DNA of 64,000 nt, from assembly GCF_900112485.1 (NCBI RefSeq), contig NZ_FOMG01000006.1:1-64000 (forward strand), in the 5' to 3' direction. This document shows positions 42,703 to 53,004 of this stretch, piece by piece. Below the pieces are notes generated by a model, which worked only from the letters and a program-made list of their open reading frames with translations, was not told where the DNA came from and made no database searches. This stretch comes from Clostridium uliginosum (GTDB lineage: Bacteria > Bacillota > Clostridia > Clostridiales > Clostridiaceae). The position numbers and the translations under genes are program-made. The stretch's first letter is position 1. Each line of letters starts with the position of its first letter.

Positions 42703-43104
42703 ATGATTATACAATCTGTTAATTCAAATAATACATATGATTTGCTAAAAGATGGAATTAAAGCTTCAGATCTTAGGGGACAAGCAATCGCAAATAATAT
42801 AGCTAATATAAATACTAAAGGATACAAGAAATTTAATGTAGTGTTTGAAGAAAATTTAAAAGCAGGATCAGATGCAACGAAATTTTCGTTAAAAACAACC
42901 AATGATAAGCATTTAAAAGATGATGAAAAAATTGGTAATAATATATCTATAGAAAAAGAGAATAGCACTAGTATGAGATCTGATGAAAATAATGTAAATT
43001 TAGATCTTGAGAAGGTTAATCAAGCTGCTAATACATTAAAGTATAATGCTTTGATAACTCAAATAAATAACCAATTTAATAATTTAAAAACTGTTATGAA
43101 ATAA
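42703..43104 (+). CDS. flgB: Flagellar rod protein FlgB (133 aa)
   Basis: Proximal rod component, exported by the flagellar system. It shows the rod/hook N-terminal helix GIKASDLRGQAIANNIANINTKGYKKFNVVFEE and the C-terminal VNQAANTLKYNALITQINNQFNNLKTVM. First gene of the large basal-body operon. Ribosome site TTGGAGGG. Confidence 0.95.
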   Translation: MIIQSVNSNNTYDLLKDGIKASDLRGQAIANNIANINTKGYKKFNVVFEENLKAGSDATKFSLKTTNDKHLKDDEKIGNNISIEKENSTSMRSDENNVNLDLEKVNQAANTLKYNALITQINNQFNNLKTVMK

Positions 43105-43121
43105 AAAGGAGGTAAATATAA

Positions 43122-43529
43122 ATGAATGCATTTAGTTCTATGCAAATAAGTGCAACAGGTATTTCAGCAGAAAGATTAAGGATGGATACTATAACTTCTA
43201 ATATGGCAAATGCAAGTACAACAAGAAGTGCTGATGGTAGTGGTCCTTATGTTAGAAAAATAGCTGTATTTCAAGAAGCTCTTGATGAAAACAGAAACAG
43301 TGCGGGAGTTAAGCCAGTTAAGATAGTAAAAGATAATTCTCCACTAAGAAAGGTATATGATCCAAACCATCCTGATGCAGACAAAGATGGTTATGTTACT
43401 ATGCCTAATGTAAATGTATTAAATGAGATGGCAGATATGATGGTTTCTAAAAGAGCATATGAGGCTAATGTTGATACATTAACTGCTCTGAAAGGAATGT
43501 TTTCAAAAGCATTAGAAATTGGAAAGTAA
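43122..43529 (+). CDS. flgC: Flagellar rod protein FlgC (135 aa)
   Basis: Starts [34 protein letters not shown], continues [30 protein letters not shown] and ends in [40 protein letters not shown], all family signatures. Proximal rod. 17 nt after flgB with AAAGGAGG. Confidence 0.97.
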   Translation: MNAFSSMQISATGISAERLRMDTITSNMANASTTRSADGSGPYVRKIAVFQEALDENRNSAGVKPVKIVKDNSPLRKVYDPNHPDADKDGYVTMPNVNVLNEMADMMVSKRAYEANVDTLTALKGMFSKALEIGK

Positions 43530-43542
43530 GGAGTGATGAAAT

Positions 43543-43854
43543 ATGAATATTAGTAATAATTTTGATCAAAGCCAAGTGTTGTTCAATAAAAAATTTGGAG
43601 AGGTAAATGATAACAAGGTACAAGATAATCAAAATAGTAGCTTCACAGATACTTTAAAAGACTGCATTAATCAAGTTAATAATCAACAAGTTCAAGCTGA
43701 TTCAGCTAAAAGTAGCTTTGTTAAAGGTGATAATGTCAGTATTGATGAAGTTATGATAAAAGGAGAAGAAGCTAGCTTGGGATTGCAATTTTTAGTTAAA
43801 ACTAGGGATCAATTGCTTGATGCATATAAAGAATTAACTAGAATGCAGTTGTAA
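43543..43854 (+). CDS. fliE: Hook-basal body complex protein FliE (103 aa)
   Basis: Connects the MS ring and the rod. The C-terminal core GDNVSIDEVMIKGEEASLGLQFLVKTRDQLLDAYKELTRMQL is typical. The N-terminus is polar and variable. Classic order flgB-flgC-fliE-fliF. Confidence 0.94.
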   Translation: MNISNNFDQSQVLFNKKFGEVNDNKVQDNQNSSFTDTLKDCINQVNNQQVQADSAKSSFVKGDNVSIDEVMIKGEEASLGLQFLVKTRDQLLDAYKELTRMQL

Positions 43855-43879
43855 TTAAAGTAAGGAGTGCTATAAAAGA

Positions 43880-45442
43880 ATGAACAAACTTTTAGAGAGA
43901 GTTAAAGTTGTTTGGGATAAATTTAAATCGCAGAGTAAAAAGATAAAAATTGCGATAATTGTAGCCTGTGTTGCAGTGTTGATTGCTGTTGCAAGTACAG
44001 CAATTTACACATCTTCAAATAAGTACCAAGTTTTGTTTTCAAATCTTGATCCAAGTGATGCACAGGTTATACTAGCTAAGCTAAATGAAAGTAAGATTAC
44101 AACGAAGATTCAAGGGGACACAATTTCAGTACCAAAAGACAAAGTAGATGAATTAAGGTTACAATTAGCACCAGAGTTGAAGGCTGGAAGCAAGGGTTAT
44201 GAACTTATGGATAGTGGAAGTTCTTTTGGTATGACAGATGAAGAATTTAAGATTAAGAAATTAAGAATGCAAGAGGGAGAGTTAGAGAAGACTATAAAAA
44301 GTTTCTCACAAGTTGAGAGTGCAAGGGTACATATTACTCCTTCTACAGATTCAGTTTTTGTTAAGGAAAATACACCAGGTAAGGCTGCAGTTTATTTGAA
44401 AATAGCAGCAGGAAGTAAAATAAATGAAGACCAAGTTAAGTCTATAGTTGCTCTTGTATCAGGAAGCACAGAAAATGTTCCTAAAGAAAATATAGAAGTT
44501 ATAGATGATAAGATGAATTTGCTTACAAAGGGAATTAATGATAATGCAAATGCGGGAGCAAGTTCAGAAACAATAGATAAACAACAAGCATTAGAAAAAA
44601 CTTATGAAGATAAATTGCAAAAAGAAATAATTAATTTATTAGAACCGGTTATTGGAAAAAATAAAATAAATGCAACAGTAAATGTGGATTTAGACTTTGA
44701 TTCTAAGCAAAAGACTCAAACAGTCCTTGATCCTAATAAAGTTACTGTAAGTCAGGAAACAATAAAAGAAGCGAACAATGATGGAACAGGAGGCACAAAT
44801 AGTTCAAGTCCTGTTGATAACAATATTAGCAATACTGTAAATAATACTGCAAATACAAGTTCAAAATCTACTAAAGATCAACAAAAAAATAATTATGAAA
44901 TTGGTAAAACTGAGACTAAGGTTATAAGTGCTCCAGGAGAAGTTAAAAGGATGACTGCATCTGTTGTTGTTGATGGAAATTTAGATGCTGCAACTCAAAA
45001 AGCAATTCAAGATTCAGTATCAAATGCTATTGGATTTAATTCTGTTAGAGGAGATCAAGTTTCTGTATTAGGTATGAATTTTGATCCTAAAATAAAGGAT
45101 GACGCTCAAAGTGGCGTAGATGCACTTAATGCAGAAGTTAAGAATGCACAAATGACTAAGTATATTATTATGGGAGTAATCGGATTAGGAATTCTTATAG
45201 CTATAGTTTTAATTTTACTTTTAAAGAGGAAGAAGAAACAAAAAGCAGAAGAACAACTTTTAGATGTTGTAATTGGAGAAGAGTTAGAGCCTAAACAGCC
45301 TGAAACGTTTGAACCAATTGACTTCGAGACTCAAAGTAAGAAGACTCATATGGAAAGTGAAATTAAAAAATATGCTACAAGTAAACCAGATCAAGTTGTT
45401 GAAATTATTAAGTCTTGGCTTACAGAAAATGAGGGGCGATAG
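43880..45442 (+). CDS. fliF: MS-ring protein FliF (520 aa)
   Basis: Membrane-spanning MS ring base. First membrane helix near residues 24-45 (IAIIVACVAVLIAVASTAIY), YscJ-type ring domains (VLFSNLDPSDAQVILAKLNE; RVHITPSTDSVF), a low-complexity Ser/Asn/Thr loop near 300-345, second membrane helix near 430-455 (IIMGVIGLGILIAIVLILLL) and a cytoplasmic tail that binds FliG. Confidence 0.96.
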   Translation: MNKLLERVKVVWDKFKSQSKKIKIAIIVACVAVLIAVASTAIYTSSNKYQVLFSNLDPSDAQVILAKLNESKITTKIQGDTISVPKDKVDELRLQLAPELKAGSKGYELMDSGSSFGMTDEEFKIKKLRMQEGELEKTIKSFSQVESARVHITPSTDSVFVKENTPGKAAVYLKIAAGSKINEDQVKSIVALVSGSTENVPKENIEVIDDKMNLLTKGINDNANAGASSETIDKQQALEKTYEDKLQKEIINLLEPVIGKNKINATVNVDLDFDSKQKTQTVLDPNKVTVSQETIKEANNDGTGGTNSSSPVDNNISNTVNNTANTSSKSTKDQQKNNYEIGKTETKVISAPGEVKRMTASVVVDGNLDAATQKAIQDSVSNAIGFNSVRGDQVSVLGMNFDPKIKDDAQSGVDALNAEVKNAQMTKYIIMGVIGLGILIAIVLILLLKRKKKQKAEEQLLDVVIGEELEPKQPETFEPIDFETQSKKTHMESEIKKYATSKPDQVVEIIKSWLTENEGR

Positions 45443-45444
45443 CT

Positions 45445-46461
45445 ATGGTAAAAGATGGTGTTAAATTAACTGGAGTACAAAAGGCAGCAATACTTTTTAT
45501 AACTCTTGGACCAGAAGCTTCATCTGGAATATTGAAAAAATTACCAGAACAAGATATTCAAAAGATATCTTATGAAATTGCTAATACAACATCTGTTACG
45601 GCAGAACAAAGAGAAGAAATATTAAGTGAATTTTTAGAAATAAATAAGGCAAGAGAATATATTATAGAAGGCGGAATGGACTATGCCAAGACACTATTAT
45701 CAAAGGCATTGGGTCAACAAAGAGCTAATGAAATATTAGAAAAAGTATCAGAAGCTACTTCTCAATATAGACCATTTGCTATTGCAAGAAAGGCTGATGC
45801 GCATCAGCTTTTAAATGCAATAAGTTATGAACATCCGCAAACAATAGCTTTGATATTATGTTATTTACAAGCAGAAAAAGCAGCTCAAGTTATGGCAGAA
45901 TTGTCTGAAGAAACTCAAGCTGAGGTTGCTTACAGAATAGCTACAATGAATACTACATCACCTATGGTTGTTAAAGAAATTGAATCAGTATTAGAAAGTA
46001 AGTTATCTTCAGTTGTGAGGACTGAAATGACAAGCTTAGGTGGTGTTGAAACATTGGTTGATATATTAAATCAAGTTGATAGAACTACAGAAAAGAATAT
46101 TACTGAAGGACTAGAAAGAGAAGATGGAGAACTTGCTGATAAAATTAAAAGTTCTATGTTTGTATTTGAAAACATTCTTACTCTTGATGATGTATCTATT
46201 CAAAGAGTTCTTAGAGAAGTTGAGGTTAATGAATTGGCTCTTGCACTTAAGGGATGCTCTGAAGATGTTGCAAATGCTATCTACAGAAATCAATCTAAGA
46301 GAGCTGCTGCTTCACTAAAGGAAGACATGGAATTCTTAGGACCTGTAAGACTTATGGATGTAGAAAAAGCACAACAAAAGATTGTTTCTATAATTAGAAG
46401 GTTAGATGAAGCTAATGAAATTATAATTTCAAGAGGTGGAGAAGATGCAATCATCGTATAG
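45445..46461 (+). CDS. fliG: Motor switch protein FliG (338 aa)
   Basis: C-ring torque protein. N-terminal TGVQKAAILFITLGPEASSGILKKL binds FliF; EHPQTIALILCYLQAEKAAQVM in the middle; C-terminal torque helix with VNELALALKGCSEDVANAIYRNQSKRAAASLKEDMEFLGPVRLMDVEKAQ, including charged residues that face MotA. Its end overlaps the fliH start by 17 nt. Confidence 0.97.
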   Translation: MVKDGVKLTGVQKAAILFITLGPEASSGILKKLPEQDIQKISYEIANTTSVTAEQREEILSEFLEINKAREYIIEGGMDYAKTLLSKALGQQRANEILEKVSEATSQYRPFAIARKADAHQLLNAISYEHPQTIALILCYLQAEKAAQVMAELSEETQAEVAYRIATMNTTSPMVVKEIESVLESKLSSVVRTEMTSLGGVETLVDILNQVDRTTEKNITEGLEREDGELADKIKSSMFVFENILTLDDVSIQRVLREVEVNELALALKGCSEDVANAIYRNQSKRAAASLKEDMEFLGPVRLMDVEKAQQKIVSIIRRLDEANEIIISRGGEDAIIV

Positions 46462-47224
46462 TGTAATTAAAAAAAAATGTACTTTAGATGGAGAAAAAAA
46501 GAAAATAGCTACTGAATATTGTATGGTAAATAAAGTAGAGAAGATTGATGAAGAGATTATTGAAGAGACTGAAGAAAATCTATCAAAAGATGATTTGGAA
46601 AAATTGTTAAAGAGATACGAGGAAATTGGACAAAAAATAATTAGAGACGGGAATAATGAAAAACAAGCTATTATTTTAAAAGCTACCATGCAAGCACAAA
46701 ACCTAGAGAAAGAAGGATATCAAAAGGGATATGACCAAGGGATTAAAAATGGATATGATGATGGATATAAAAAAGCATTTGATGAAAATATAGAATTAGG
46801 TAAAGCAAAAGCTCAAGAGATTATAAATACAGCAGAGGAACTTTTAAGTTCTGCTAATGAAAATTATGCAAAATATCTAGAAGATAAAAAATCCGAGGTA
46901 ATAAATCTATCCTTAGAAATAGCTAAAAGTATACTAAAAAAAGAATTAAATCATGAAGACTCTATGAATTTAATAATTGAACAAGCTATTGAACTTTCAA
47001 AAGGAGAGGAAAACATTATATTAAGATGCAATTCTATGCATGTAGAAGAGCTTAAGACTCAAGTTCAAAGATGGAAGATAGCATATTCTATAAAAGATCA
47101 AATATTTATACTTAATGATGACTTTATGGAACCAGGTAATGCTGTTTTGGAAAAACCTAGTGGCAAGGTAATGGTAGGGATTGATATAGGAATGGAGCAA
47201 ATTAAAAAGGAACTATTAGGTTAG
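46445..47224 (+). CDS. fliH: Flagellar export apparatus stator FliH (259 aa)
   Basis: Regulates the FliI ATPase. The family's repeated Gly-x-x-x-Gly-like segment is seen as KEGYQKGYDQGIKNGYDDGYKKAF (about 95-118), then a coiled coil and the C-terminal FliI-binding domain (SLEIAKSILKKELNHED). The GTG at 46436 lies in the ribosome site AGAGGTGGAG; ATG 46445 is preferred. Confidence 0.93.
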   Translation: MQSSYSVIKKKCTLDGEKKKIATEYCMVNKVEKIDEEIIEETEENLSKDDLEKLLKRYEEIGQKIIRDGNNEKQAIILKATMQAQNLEKEGYQKGYDQGIKNGYDDGYKKAFDENIELGKAKAQEIINTAEELLSSANENYAKYLEDKKSEVINLSLEIAKSILKKELNHEDSMNLIIEQAIELSKGEENIILRCNSMHVEELKTQVQRWKIAYSIKDQIFILNDDFMEPGNAVLEKPSGKVMVGIDIGMEQIKKELLG

Positions 47225-47240
47225 ATTTGGAGGCTTTAAT

Positions 47241-48548
47241 GTGTTAGACATAGATTTTGATCAATTAATTAAAAATGTTAATAATACATCTCCAATGTAT
47301 AGCGAAGGTATAGTTAAAAAAGTAATTGGACTTACTGTTGAAGTACAAGGAATTAAGGCTTTTGTTGGAGAATTGTGTATTATATACAATGAACAAAATG
47401 TTCCTATAAATTGTGAAGTGGTTGGATTTAAGAATGATTTTGTTGTATTAATGCCTCTTGATGAATTAATAGGTATTGCTCCGGGGTGTAGAGTAGTTCC
47501 AATGCGTAAACCTCTATGTGTTCGATGTTCAGAAAAACTTTTGGGAGAGATTATTGATGGACTTGGAAATCCACTAAATGGTGAACCGCTTGTTGATGGA
47601 GAAGATTATTTACTTGAAAATTCACCACCAGATCCTTTAAAAAGAAGCAGAATAAAGGATATAATGCCAACTGGAGTTAGAGCAATAGATGGTTTTTTAA
47701 CTTGTGGAGATGGACAAAGAATTGGTATTTTTGCTGGTAGTGGAGTTGGTAAGAGTACTACCCTTGGAATGATAGCTAGAGAAGCTAAGGCTGATGTCAA
47801 TGTTATTGCTTTAATTGGAGAAAGAGGAAGAGAGGTCCTAGAATTTATAGAAAAAGATTTAGGACCAGAGGGAATGAAGAAGTCAGTTGTAGTTTGTGCT
47901 ACATCTGATAAACCTGCACTAATAAGAATTAAAGGTGCTCTTACAGCAACAGCTATAGCAGAATATTTTAGAGATAAGGGTAAAAAAGTTATATTGATGA
48001 TGGACTCAGTTACAAGATTTGCAATGGCTCAAAGAGAAGTAGGTCTTGCAATTGGAGAACCTCCAGCTACTAAAGGATATACACCATCAGTATTTGCAAA
48101 GCTTCCAAAGCTAATGGAAAGATCAGGAACATCACAGACTGGTTCAATAACTGCATTTTATACAGTGCTAGTTGACGGTGATGATTTTAATGAACCAATA
48201 GCAGATGCAGTTAGAGGAATATTAGATGGTCATATTGTATTATCAAGATCACTTGCTCATAAAAATCATTACCCTGCAATTGATATATTAAATAGTGTAA
48301 GTAGACTTATGACTTCCATAGCATCAAAAGAGCATATACAGGCTGCATCTATGGCAAGGGATCTTTTAGCAACTTATAAAGATTCAGAGGACTTAATAAA
48401 TATAGGTGCTTATGTTAAAGGAAGTAATAAGAAAATTGATTTAGCTATTGATTATAATGATGTATTGGAAGATTATTTACGTCAAACGGTTAATGAAAAA
48501 GCTAATTTTGATGATAGCATAAATAACTTGACAACTATGTTTAAGTAA
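47241..48548 (+). CDS. fliI: Flagellar export ATPase FliI (435 aa)
   Basis: F1-beta-like ATPase. Walker A GIFAGSGVGKSTTLG near 165, Walker B VILMMDSVTRFA near 252, IGERGREV, and KGYTPSVFAKLPKLMERSG. It energises substrate release from chaperones at the export gate. GTG start after TTTGGAGG. Confidence 0.97.
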   Translation: MLDIDFDQLIKNVNNTSPMYSEGIVKKVIGLTVEVQGIKAFVGELCIIYNEQNVPINCEVVGFKNDFVVLMPLDELIGIAPGCRVVPMRKPLCVRCSEKLLGEIIDGLGNPLNGEPLVDGEDYLLENSPPDPLKRSRIKDIMPTGVRAIDGFLTCGDGQRIGIFAGSGVGKSTTLGMIAREAKADVNVIALIGERGREVLEFIEKDLGPEGMKKSVVVCATSDKPALIRIKGALTATAIAEYFRDKGKKVILMMDSVTRFAMAQREVGLAIGEPPATKGYTPSVFAKLPKLMERSGTSQTGSITAFYTVLVDGDDFNEPIADAVRGILDGHIVLSRSLAHKNHYPAIDILNSVSRLMTSIASKEHIQAASMARDLLATYKDSEDLINIGAYVKGSNKKIDLAIDYNDVLEDYLRQTVNEKANFDDSINNLTTMFK

Positions 48549-48627
48549 TAATATTTATTTTAAAGTGGTTAATGTTATGAATGAACAATTGCTAATTATT
48601 CATTCAAAAGAAGTGGAGGCATGAACT

Positions 48628-49071
48628 TTGGCTCAAAGGTTTAAGTTTGGATTAGAAAAACTTCTTGAGATAAGGCTAGAAAAGGAAGAAGAATGCAAGA
48701 GATTATTTACTGAAGTTCAAAAAGAAAAGAAAAATGCTGAAGAAAAGTTATATGATTTAAAAGATAGTTATGATAAATATAAGGGCATAAAACCTGAAGA
48801 AGACATAATATATCAAAAGTTAAAAAGGTATTATCTTTTAGGAGTGCAAAATGGAATAGAACAAACTGAAAAAGAACTTGTTATAAAAACTGAAAAAGTT
48901 GATGAAGTGAGAAAAGATTTAATTGAAAAACAAGTTGATAGAAAAACTGTTGAAACTTTAAAAGAAAAGCAATTCTCAACTTATACAAAAGAAGAGGCTA
49001 GGGTTGAACAAGTTAACCTTGATGAAATAGCCCTTTATTCATATATGAGAAATTCTATTGAAAGGAGGTGA
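48628..49071 (+). CDS. fliJ: Flagellar export protein FliJ (147 aa)
   Basis: One long coiled coil: FKFGLEKLLEIRLEKEEECKRLFTEVQKEKKNAEEKL... It is the rotor-like central stalk of the FliI hexamer. TTG start 8 nt after GTGGAGG; the nearby ATG at 48621 is out of frame and stops at once. Confidence 0.9.
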   Translation: MAQRFKFGLEKLLEIRLEKEEECKRLFTEVQKEKKNAEEKLYDLKDSYDKYKGIKPEEDIIYQKLKRYYLLGVQNGIEQTEKELVIKTEKVDEVRKDLIEKQVDRKTVETLKEKQFSTYTKEEARVEQVNLDEIALYSYMRNSIERR

Positions 49072-49077
49072 AAATAA

Positions 49078-50454
49078 ATGGTAATGATGAATGTAAATTT
49101 AAACACAAACAGTAATAAAATTTCTTCCAAAAATGATGCAAGACTATCTTCAAGTGCTAGTAAGGATTTTGTAAATAATAATGATAATTTAATTAAAACT
49201 TCAGATAAGAGAACCTTAATACAAAAGAAGGATGATTCAAAATTTAAAGATGTATTAGATTCAAAAGCTAACTCTAAAATCGAAAAAACACAATTAAAGA
49301 GTAGTGATACTGAAAAAGATAAGATCAATGATGTAGTTAACGATACTGATCTTCAAGATAAAATTGAAGAATTAAAGGAAGAGATAAAGAAGCTTCCTAA
49401 AGATGATGTTACCCAAATGCTAAATAATATATTAAATTTACTTGCTAAGGCAAATCAAGATGATTTAAATGTAGTTAATAATGAATCATTAAATTCAGAT
49501 GTTTTAAATTCAGTAGTTGAGGGTTTAAAACAAAACAGCAATGGAAATAATGAGTTAGCAGATCTTATAAACAAAATGCTTGAAAATACAAAGCAAGATT
49601 CTTTAAGTGATGTATTAAATAAGGATACTAAAAATTTAGTACAAGATTTATTAAATCAATTAGGAGCAAATATTGGGAAAGATACTGAAACAAAAACATC
49701 AACTAATAAAGTTAAAGATTTAATATCACAAATATCCGACATCATTGGTAAGACAGAAGGTAAGGAAGAAAAAGTTGTAAATTTCCAAAGTTTATTTAAA
49801 GATTTTTCTCAAAGTAAAGATGATGGATTAAGTAAGCAAACTTCTAAAGATACATTAACTGATACTACTAAAAATACATCAGCAGTATCAAAGGAAGATG
49901 ATTTTTTAAATAGTCTAGTAGATGATAGCAAAAAAGATAGTAATTTAAGTAAAATTAATTTATTTGCTTCAAGAAATGTAGATGTTAGAGGAGAAGCTGT
50001 AAGCCCTACTGAACAAGTTAGTGTTAATAAAGCAACAATTGGAGATGACTTAATTAAAAACATTAAGTTTATGACTACAAATGCAATGAAAGAATTAACA
50101 GTAAAGATTACACCAAGAGAATTAGGTGAACTTACAATTAGTTTAGTTCAAGAAAATGGAATAATGAAGGCTAGTGTAAAAGCTAATTCAAAGGAAACGT
50201 ACGAACTTCTTTCTCAAAATTTAGTGGAAATGAAAAAAGCTTTAGGAGAGCAAAATATTAAAATTGCAGATGTAAACATAGAGCTTTATCAGGATGATAC
50301 AACTTTCTTTAAAGATCAAGGATTTAATAGAGAACTTTCACAAGAACAAGGAAAAAATAAACAAAATAATGAGACTTCAAATGTAAATCCAATTGAAATA
50401 GATGATGAGAAAACGGAAGCTATTAATGATAGCAATGTAGATTTTCTTGCATAG
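49078..50454 (+). CDS. fliK: Hook-length control protein FliK (458 aa)
   Basis: Long polar, Ser/Asp/Lys-rich N-terminal ruler (1-310) without Cys. The Flg_hook substrate-switch domain follows: MKELTVKITPRELGELTISLVQENGIMKASVKANSKETYELLSQNLVEMKKALGEQNIKIADVNIEL at about 335-402. Export stops hook growth at the set length. GGAGGTGAAAATAA before the start. Confidence 0.92.
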   Translation: MVMMNVNLNTNSNKISSKNDARLSSSASKDFVNNNDNLIKTSDKRTLIQKKDDSKFKDVLDSKANSKIEKTQLKSSDTEKDKINDVVNDTDLQDKIEELKEEIKKLPKDDVTQMLNNILNLLAKANQDDLNVVNNESLNSDVLNSVVEGLKQNSNGNNELADLINKMLENTKQDSLSDVLNKDTKNLVQDLLNQLGANIGKDTETKTSTNKVKDLISQISDIIGKTEGKEEKVVNFQSLFKDFSQSKDDGLSKQTSKDTLTDTTKNTSAVSKEDDFLNSLVDDSKKDSNLSKINLFASRNVDVRGEAVSPTEQVSVNKATIGDDLIKNIKFMTTNAMKELTVKITPRELGELTISLVQENGIMKASVKANSKETYELLSQNLVEMKKALGEQNIKIADVNIELYQDDTTFFKDQGFNRELSQEQGKNKQNNETSNVNPIEIDDEKTEAINDSNVDFLA

Positions 50455-50466
50455 GAGGTGAAAAAT

Positions 50467-51369
50467 ATGGCGGTAATAGATGCAAATACAGCTGTTGGAA
50501 AAAATGATGCAAGCGGTATAATAGCAAGAAGTAATAAGAGTACAACACAAGCAACAACTGATAAAGGAACTCCAATTATAAATGGAAAGAACAGTGGATT
50601 TGATAAGAATTCATTTTTAAAAATTCTATCAGCTCAATTGTCTAATTTAGATCCAAGCGCTAATCAAGATTCAACTGCATATGTTACACAAATGGCTCAA
50701 TTTGCAGCTATGGAACAAATGTATAATTTAAATGATACAATGTCTACCTTTGCATATCAACAATTAATTGGTAAAGGGGTAACAATGGATGTTCCAGATA
50801 ATGATGGAAAGGCCTATACAGGAATTGTAAGAGGAGTATCAAAAGAGGCAAGTGGTACTTACTTATCAGTAGAGGTTAATGAAAATGGAAAAAATGTATA
50901 TAAGAAGTTTGATATTAAAAAGTTGCAATCAGTTTTAGGAATACCAGATTATACAAGTTCTAATATGCTAGTGAATTCGGATTTTTCGGCAGCATCAGCA
51001 CTAGCTAATGATAAAGATAATAAGGTTGTTATTGCTGACACTGATAAAGATGGTAAAACAATAATAATAAAAGGAACTATAAAAAGTGCTTTTATAGATA
51101 ATGGAGTAGTTAAGGTAAGAGTTGAAACTATAGGGGCAGATGGAAACCCAGGAGAAATTAAGGTGTATCCTTATGGATCTATAATGAAAGCTGGAAACTT
51201 AACAGATGAAGATATGAATGTTAAGGTGGACGATACAACTAAAACTGATTCATCAACTAATACTCAAAGTACAGGAACTACATCTCAAACAGGAAGTACT
51301 AGTTCAAAAGATAGTTTAGCGAATATTGATGAAAACCTTAAAACATTAACTTCAATATTAGGAAAATAA
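50467..51369 (+). CDS. flgD: Hook scaffolding protein FlgD (300 aa)
   Basis: Hook cap. The N-terminal core FDKNSFLKILSAQLSNLDPSANQDSTAYVTQMAQFAAMEQMYNL is the signature. A Gly/Asp-containing beta domain and a Ser/Thr-rich tail follow. GTG 50458 lies in the ribosome site TAGGAGGTG; ATG 50467 is chosen. Confidence 0.94.
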   Translation: MAVIDANTAVGKNDASGIIARSNKSTTQATTDKGTPIINGKNSGFDKNSFLKILSAQLSNLDPSANQDSTAYVTQMAQFAAMEQMYNLNDTMSTFAYQQLIGKGVTMDVPDNDGKAYTGIVRGVSKEASGTYLSVEVNENGKNVYKKFDIKKLQSVLGIPDYTSSNMLVNSDFSAASALANDKDNKVVIADTDKDGKTIIIKGTIKSAFIDNGVVKVRVETIGADGNPGEIKVYPYGSIMKAGNLTDEDMNVKVDDTTKTDSSTNTQSTGTTSQTGSTSSKDSLANIDENLKTLTSILGK

Positions 51370-51370
51370 A

Positions 51371-51775
51371 ATGAATTATAGAATTATTAATGGACAAACC
51401 TATCCTGTAGGAAATTTTGGACTAATTGAGAATGTACAATCTAATAAAAGTATAAACAAAAATGTTAATACAAAAGATAAGACAAATAGTTTTAAGGATG
51501 TATTAAATAATGCTATAAGTAAAGAGCAAAGTTTTACAATATCTAAACATGCAGAATTAAGACTAAATGAGATTAACTTTACAAAAGAAGATATGAAAAA
51601 CATCGAAAAAGGATTTGAAATCGCAAAAGATAAGGGCTCAAAAAATACTGTTATGTTATATAAAGATGTTGCTTTAATTGCAAGTGTTGAAAATAAAACA
51701 CTAATAACAGCGATTGAGAAAGAGAGAGCGAAAGATAATATATTTACGAATGTAGATAGTGTGGTAATTTTATAA
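51371..51775 (+). CDS. Flagellar operon protein, TIGR02530 family (134 aa)
   Basis: Small protein always found between flgD and flgE in Firmicutes. FTISKHAELRLNEINFTKEDMKNIEKGFEIAKDKGSKNTVMLYKDVALIASVENKTLITAI is the family core. Exact role unknown. It starts 1 nt after flgD without its own strong ribosome site, so it is probably translated by coupling. Confidence 0.88.
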   Translation: MNYRIINGQTYPVGNFGLIENVQSNKSINKNVNTKDKTNSFKDVLNNAISKEQSFTISKHAELRLNEINFTKEDMKNIEKGFEIAKDKGSKNTVMLYKDVALIASVENKTLITAIEKERAKDNIFTNVDSVVIL

Positions 51776-51858
51776 GGCTGGACCTAATTAAATGGATGCC
51801 TACAACTTACTGAACGACGGAAGTAAGTTAGAACAAACTATGATTTGGAGGAAAGTTT

Positions 51859-52995
51859 ATGTTAAGATCAATGTATTCTGGAATAAGCGGAATGAAGGTT
51901 AATCAAACAAAATTAGATGTTATAGGTAATAACATAGCAAATGTAGGTACAACAGGGTTTAAATCTTCAAGTGCAAGATTTAAAGATATGCTTTATCAAA
52001 ATGCAGGAGAAGCAACTTCACCTACATCAGTATTAGGTGGTACAAATGCTAAACAAGTAGGACTTGGAGCACAATTATCAAGCATTAACAAAGTAATGGG
52101 ACAAGGTAATGCTCTATCAACAGGAAGAAGTTTAGATGTATGTGTTGATAAAGCTGGATATATCATGGTTAGTAGAGGACCAGAAGTATATGTAAAAGAA
52201 GATGGAAGTGCTGGAGCAGGTGGTAGTATAGGAATAAATGCTGATGAAAGTTTAATGAGCGGAGGAAACAATGAAATTTTATACACAAGAGATGGTAATT
52301 TAACTTTAGATAAAGATGGAAATCTATTAACAGCAGGTGGATATAGGATTATGGGATATTTACTACAAGATAATGTAGGAGCAACAGTTGCTGCGGATGG
52401 AACTGCTTCAGGTGGTACACCAGGACGTGCAAGTGTAACTGAAGGTGCAGATGGAAAAGTAGTAGCAAATTATGTAGATGCTGATTCTAAGACATTACAA
52501 GCAGTTGGTATTGGAGCTCAATTACACACATTAAAGATACCAGATACAGTAAAAGGAAATCCTTTAGGCGCAGATGGAAAACCAGATACTAGTAAAACTA
52601 TAGATATTCCAGTTAAAAGTTTTTCAATAGGAACAGATGGAATTATTACAGCTGTACTTGGCGATGGTAGTAGAACAGCACTTGGACAAATTGCTATGGC
52701 AACATTTAAGAATCCAGAGGGATTAACATCAATAGGAAGTAATTTATTACAAGGTTCATCTAATTCAGGTCCTGAAATAATAAAAACACCTGTAAGAATT
52801 AAAGGTGATACTAAATCAACAGACAATAGTAAAGGCTTTGGTGATTTAATTCAAGGCGCTTTAGAAGGATCTAATGTAGATTTAACAGAACAATTTACAG
52901 ATATGATTACAGCAACAAGAAGTTTCCAAGCATCATCTAAGATGATCACAACAGGAGATGAAATTCTTCAAACAATTACAGGCTTAATGAGATAA
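51859..52995 (+). CDS. flgE: Hook protein FlgE (378 aa)
   Basis: MLRSMYSGISGMKVNQTKLDVIGNNIANVGTTGFKSSSARF at the N-terminus, ITAVLGDGSRTALGQIAMATFKNPEGL in the D1 part, and C-terminal EGSNVDLTEQFTDMITATRSFQASSKMITTGDEILQTITGLM. The central domain is short. Ribosome site TTGGAGG. A strong terminator follows 140 nt later. Confidence 0.97.
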   Translation: MLRSMYSGISGMKVNQTKLDVIGNNIANVGTTGFKSSSARFKDMLYQNAGEATSPTSVLGGTNAKQVGLGAQLSSINKVMGQGNALSTGRSLDVCVDKAGYIMVSRGPEVYVKEDGSAGAGGSIGINADESLMSGGNNEILYTRDGNLTLDKDGNLLTAGGYRIMGYLLQDNVGATVAADGTASGGTPGRASVTEGADGKVVANYVDADSKTLQAVGIGAQLHTLKIPDTVKGNPLGADGKPDTSKTIDIPVKSFSIGTDGIITAVLGDGSRTALGQIAMATFKNPEGLTSIGSNLLQGSSNSGPEIIKTPVRIKGDTKSTDNSKGFGDLIQGALEGSNVDLTEQFTDMITATRSFQASSKMITTGDEILQTITGLMR

Positions 52996-53004
52996 TTTAT
53001 CCCA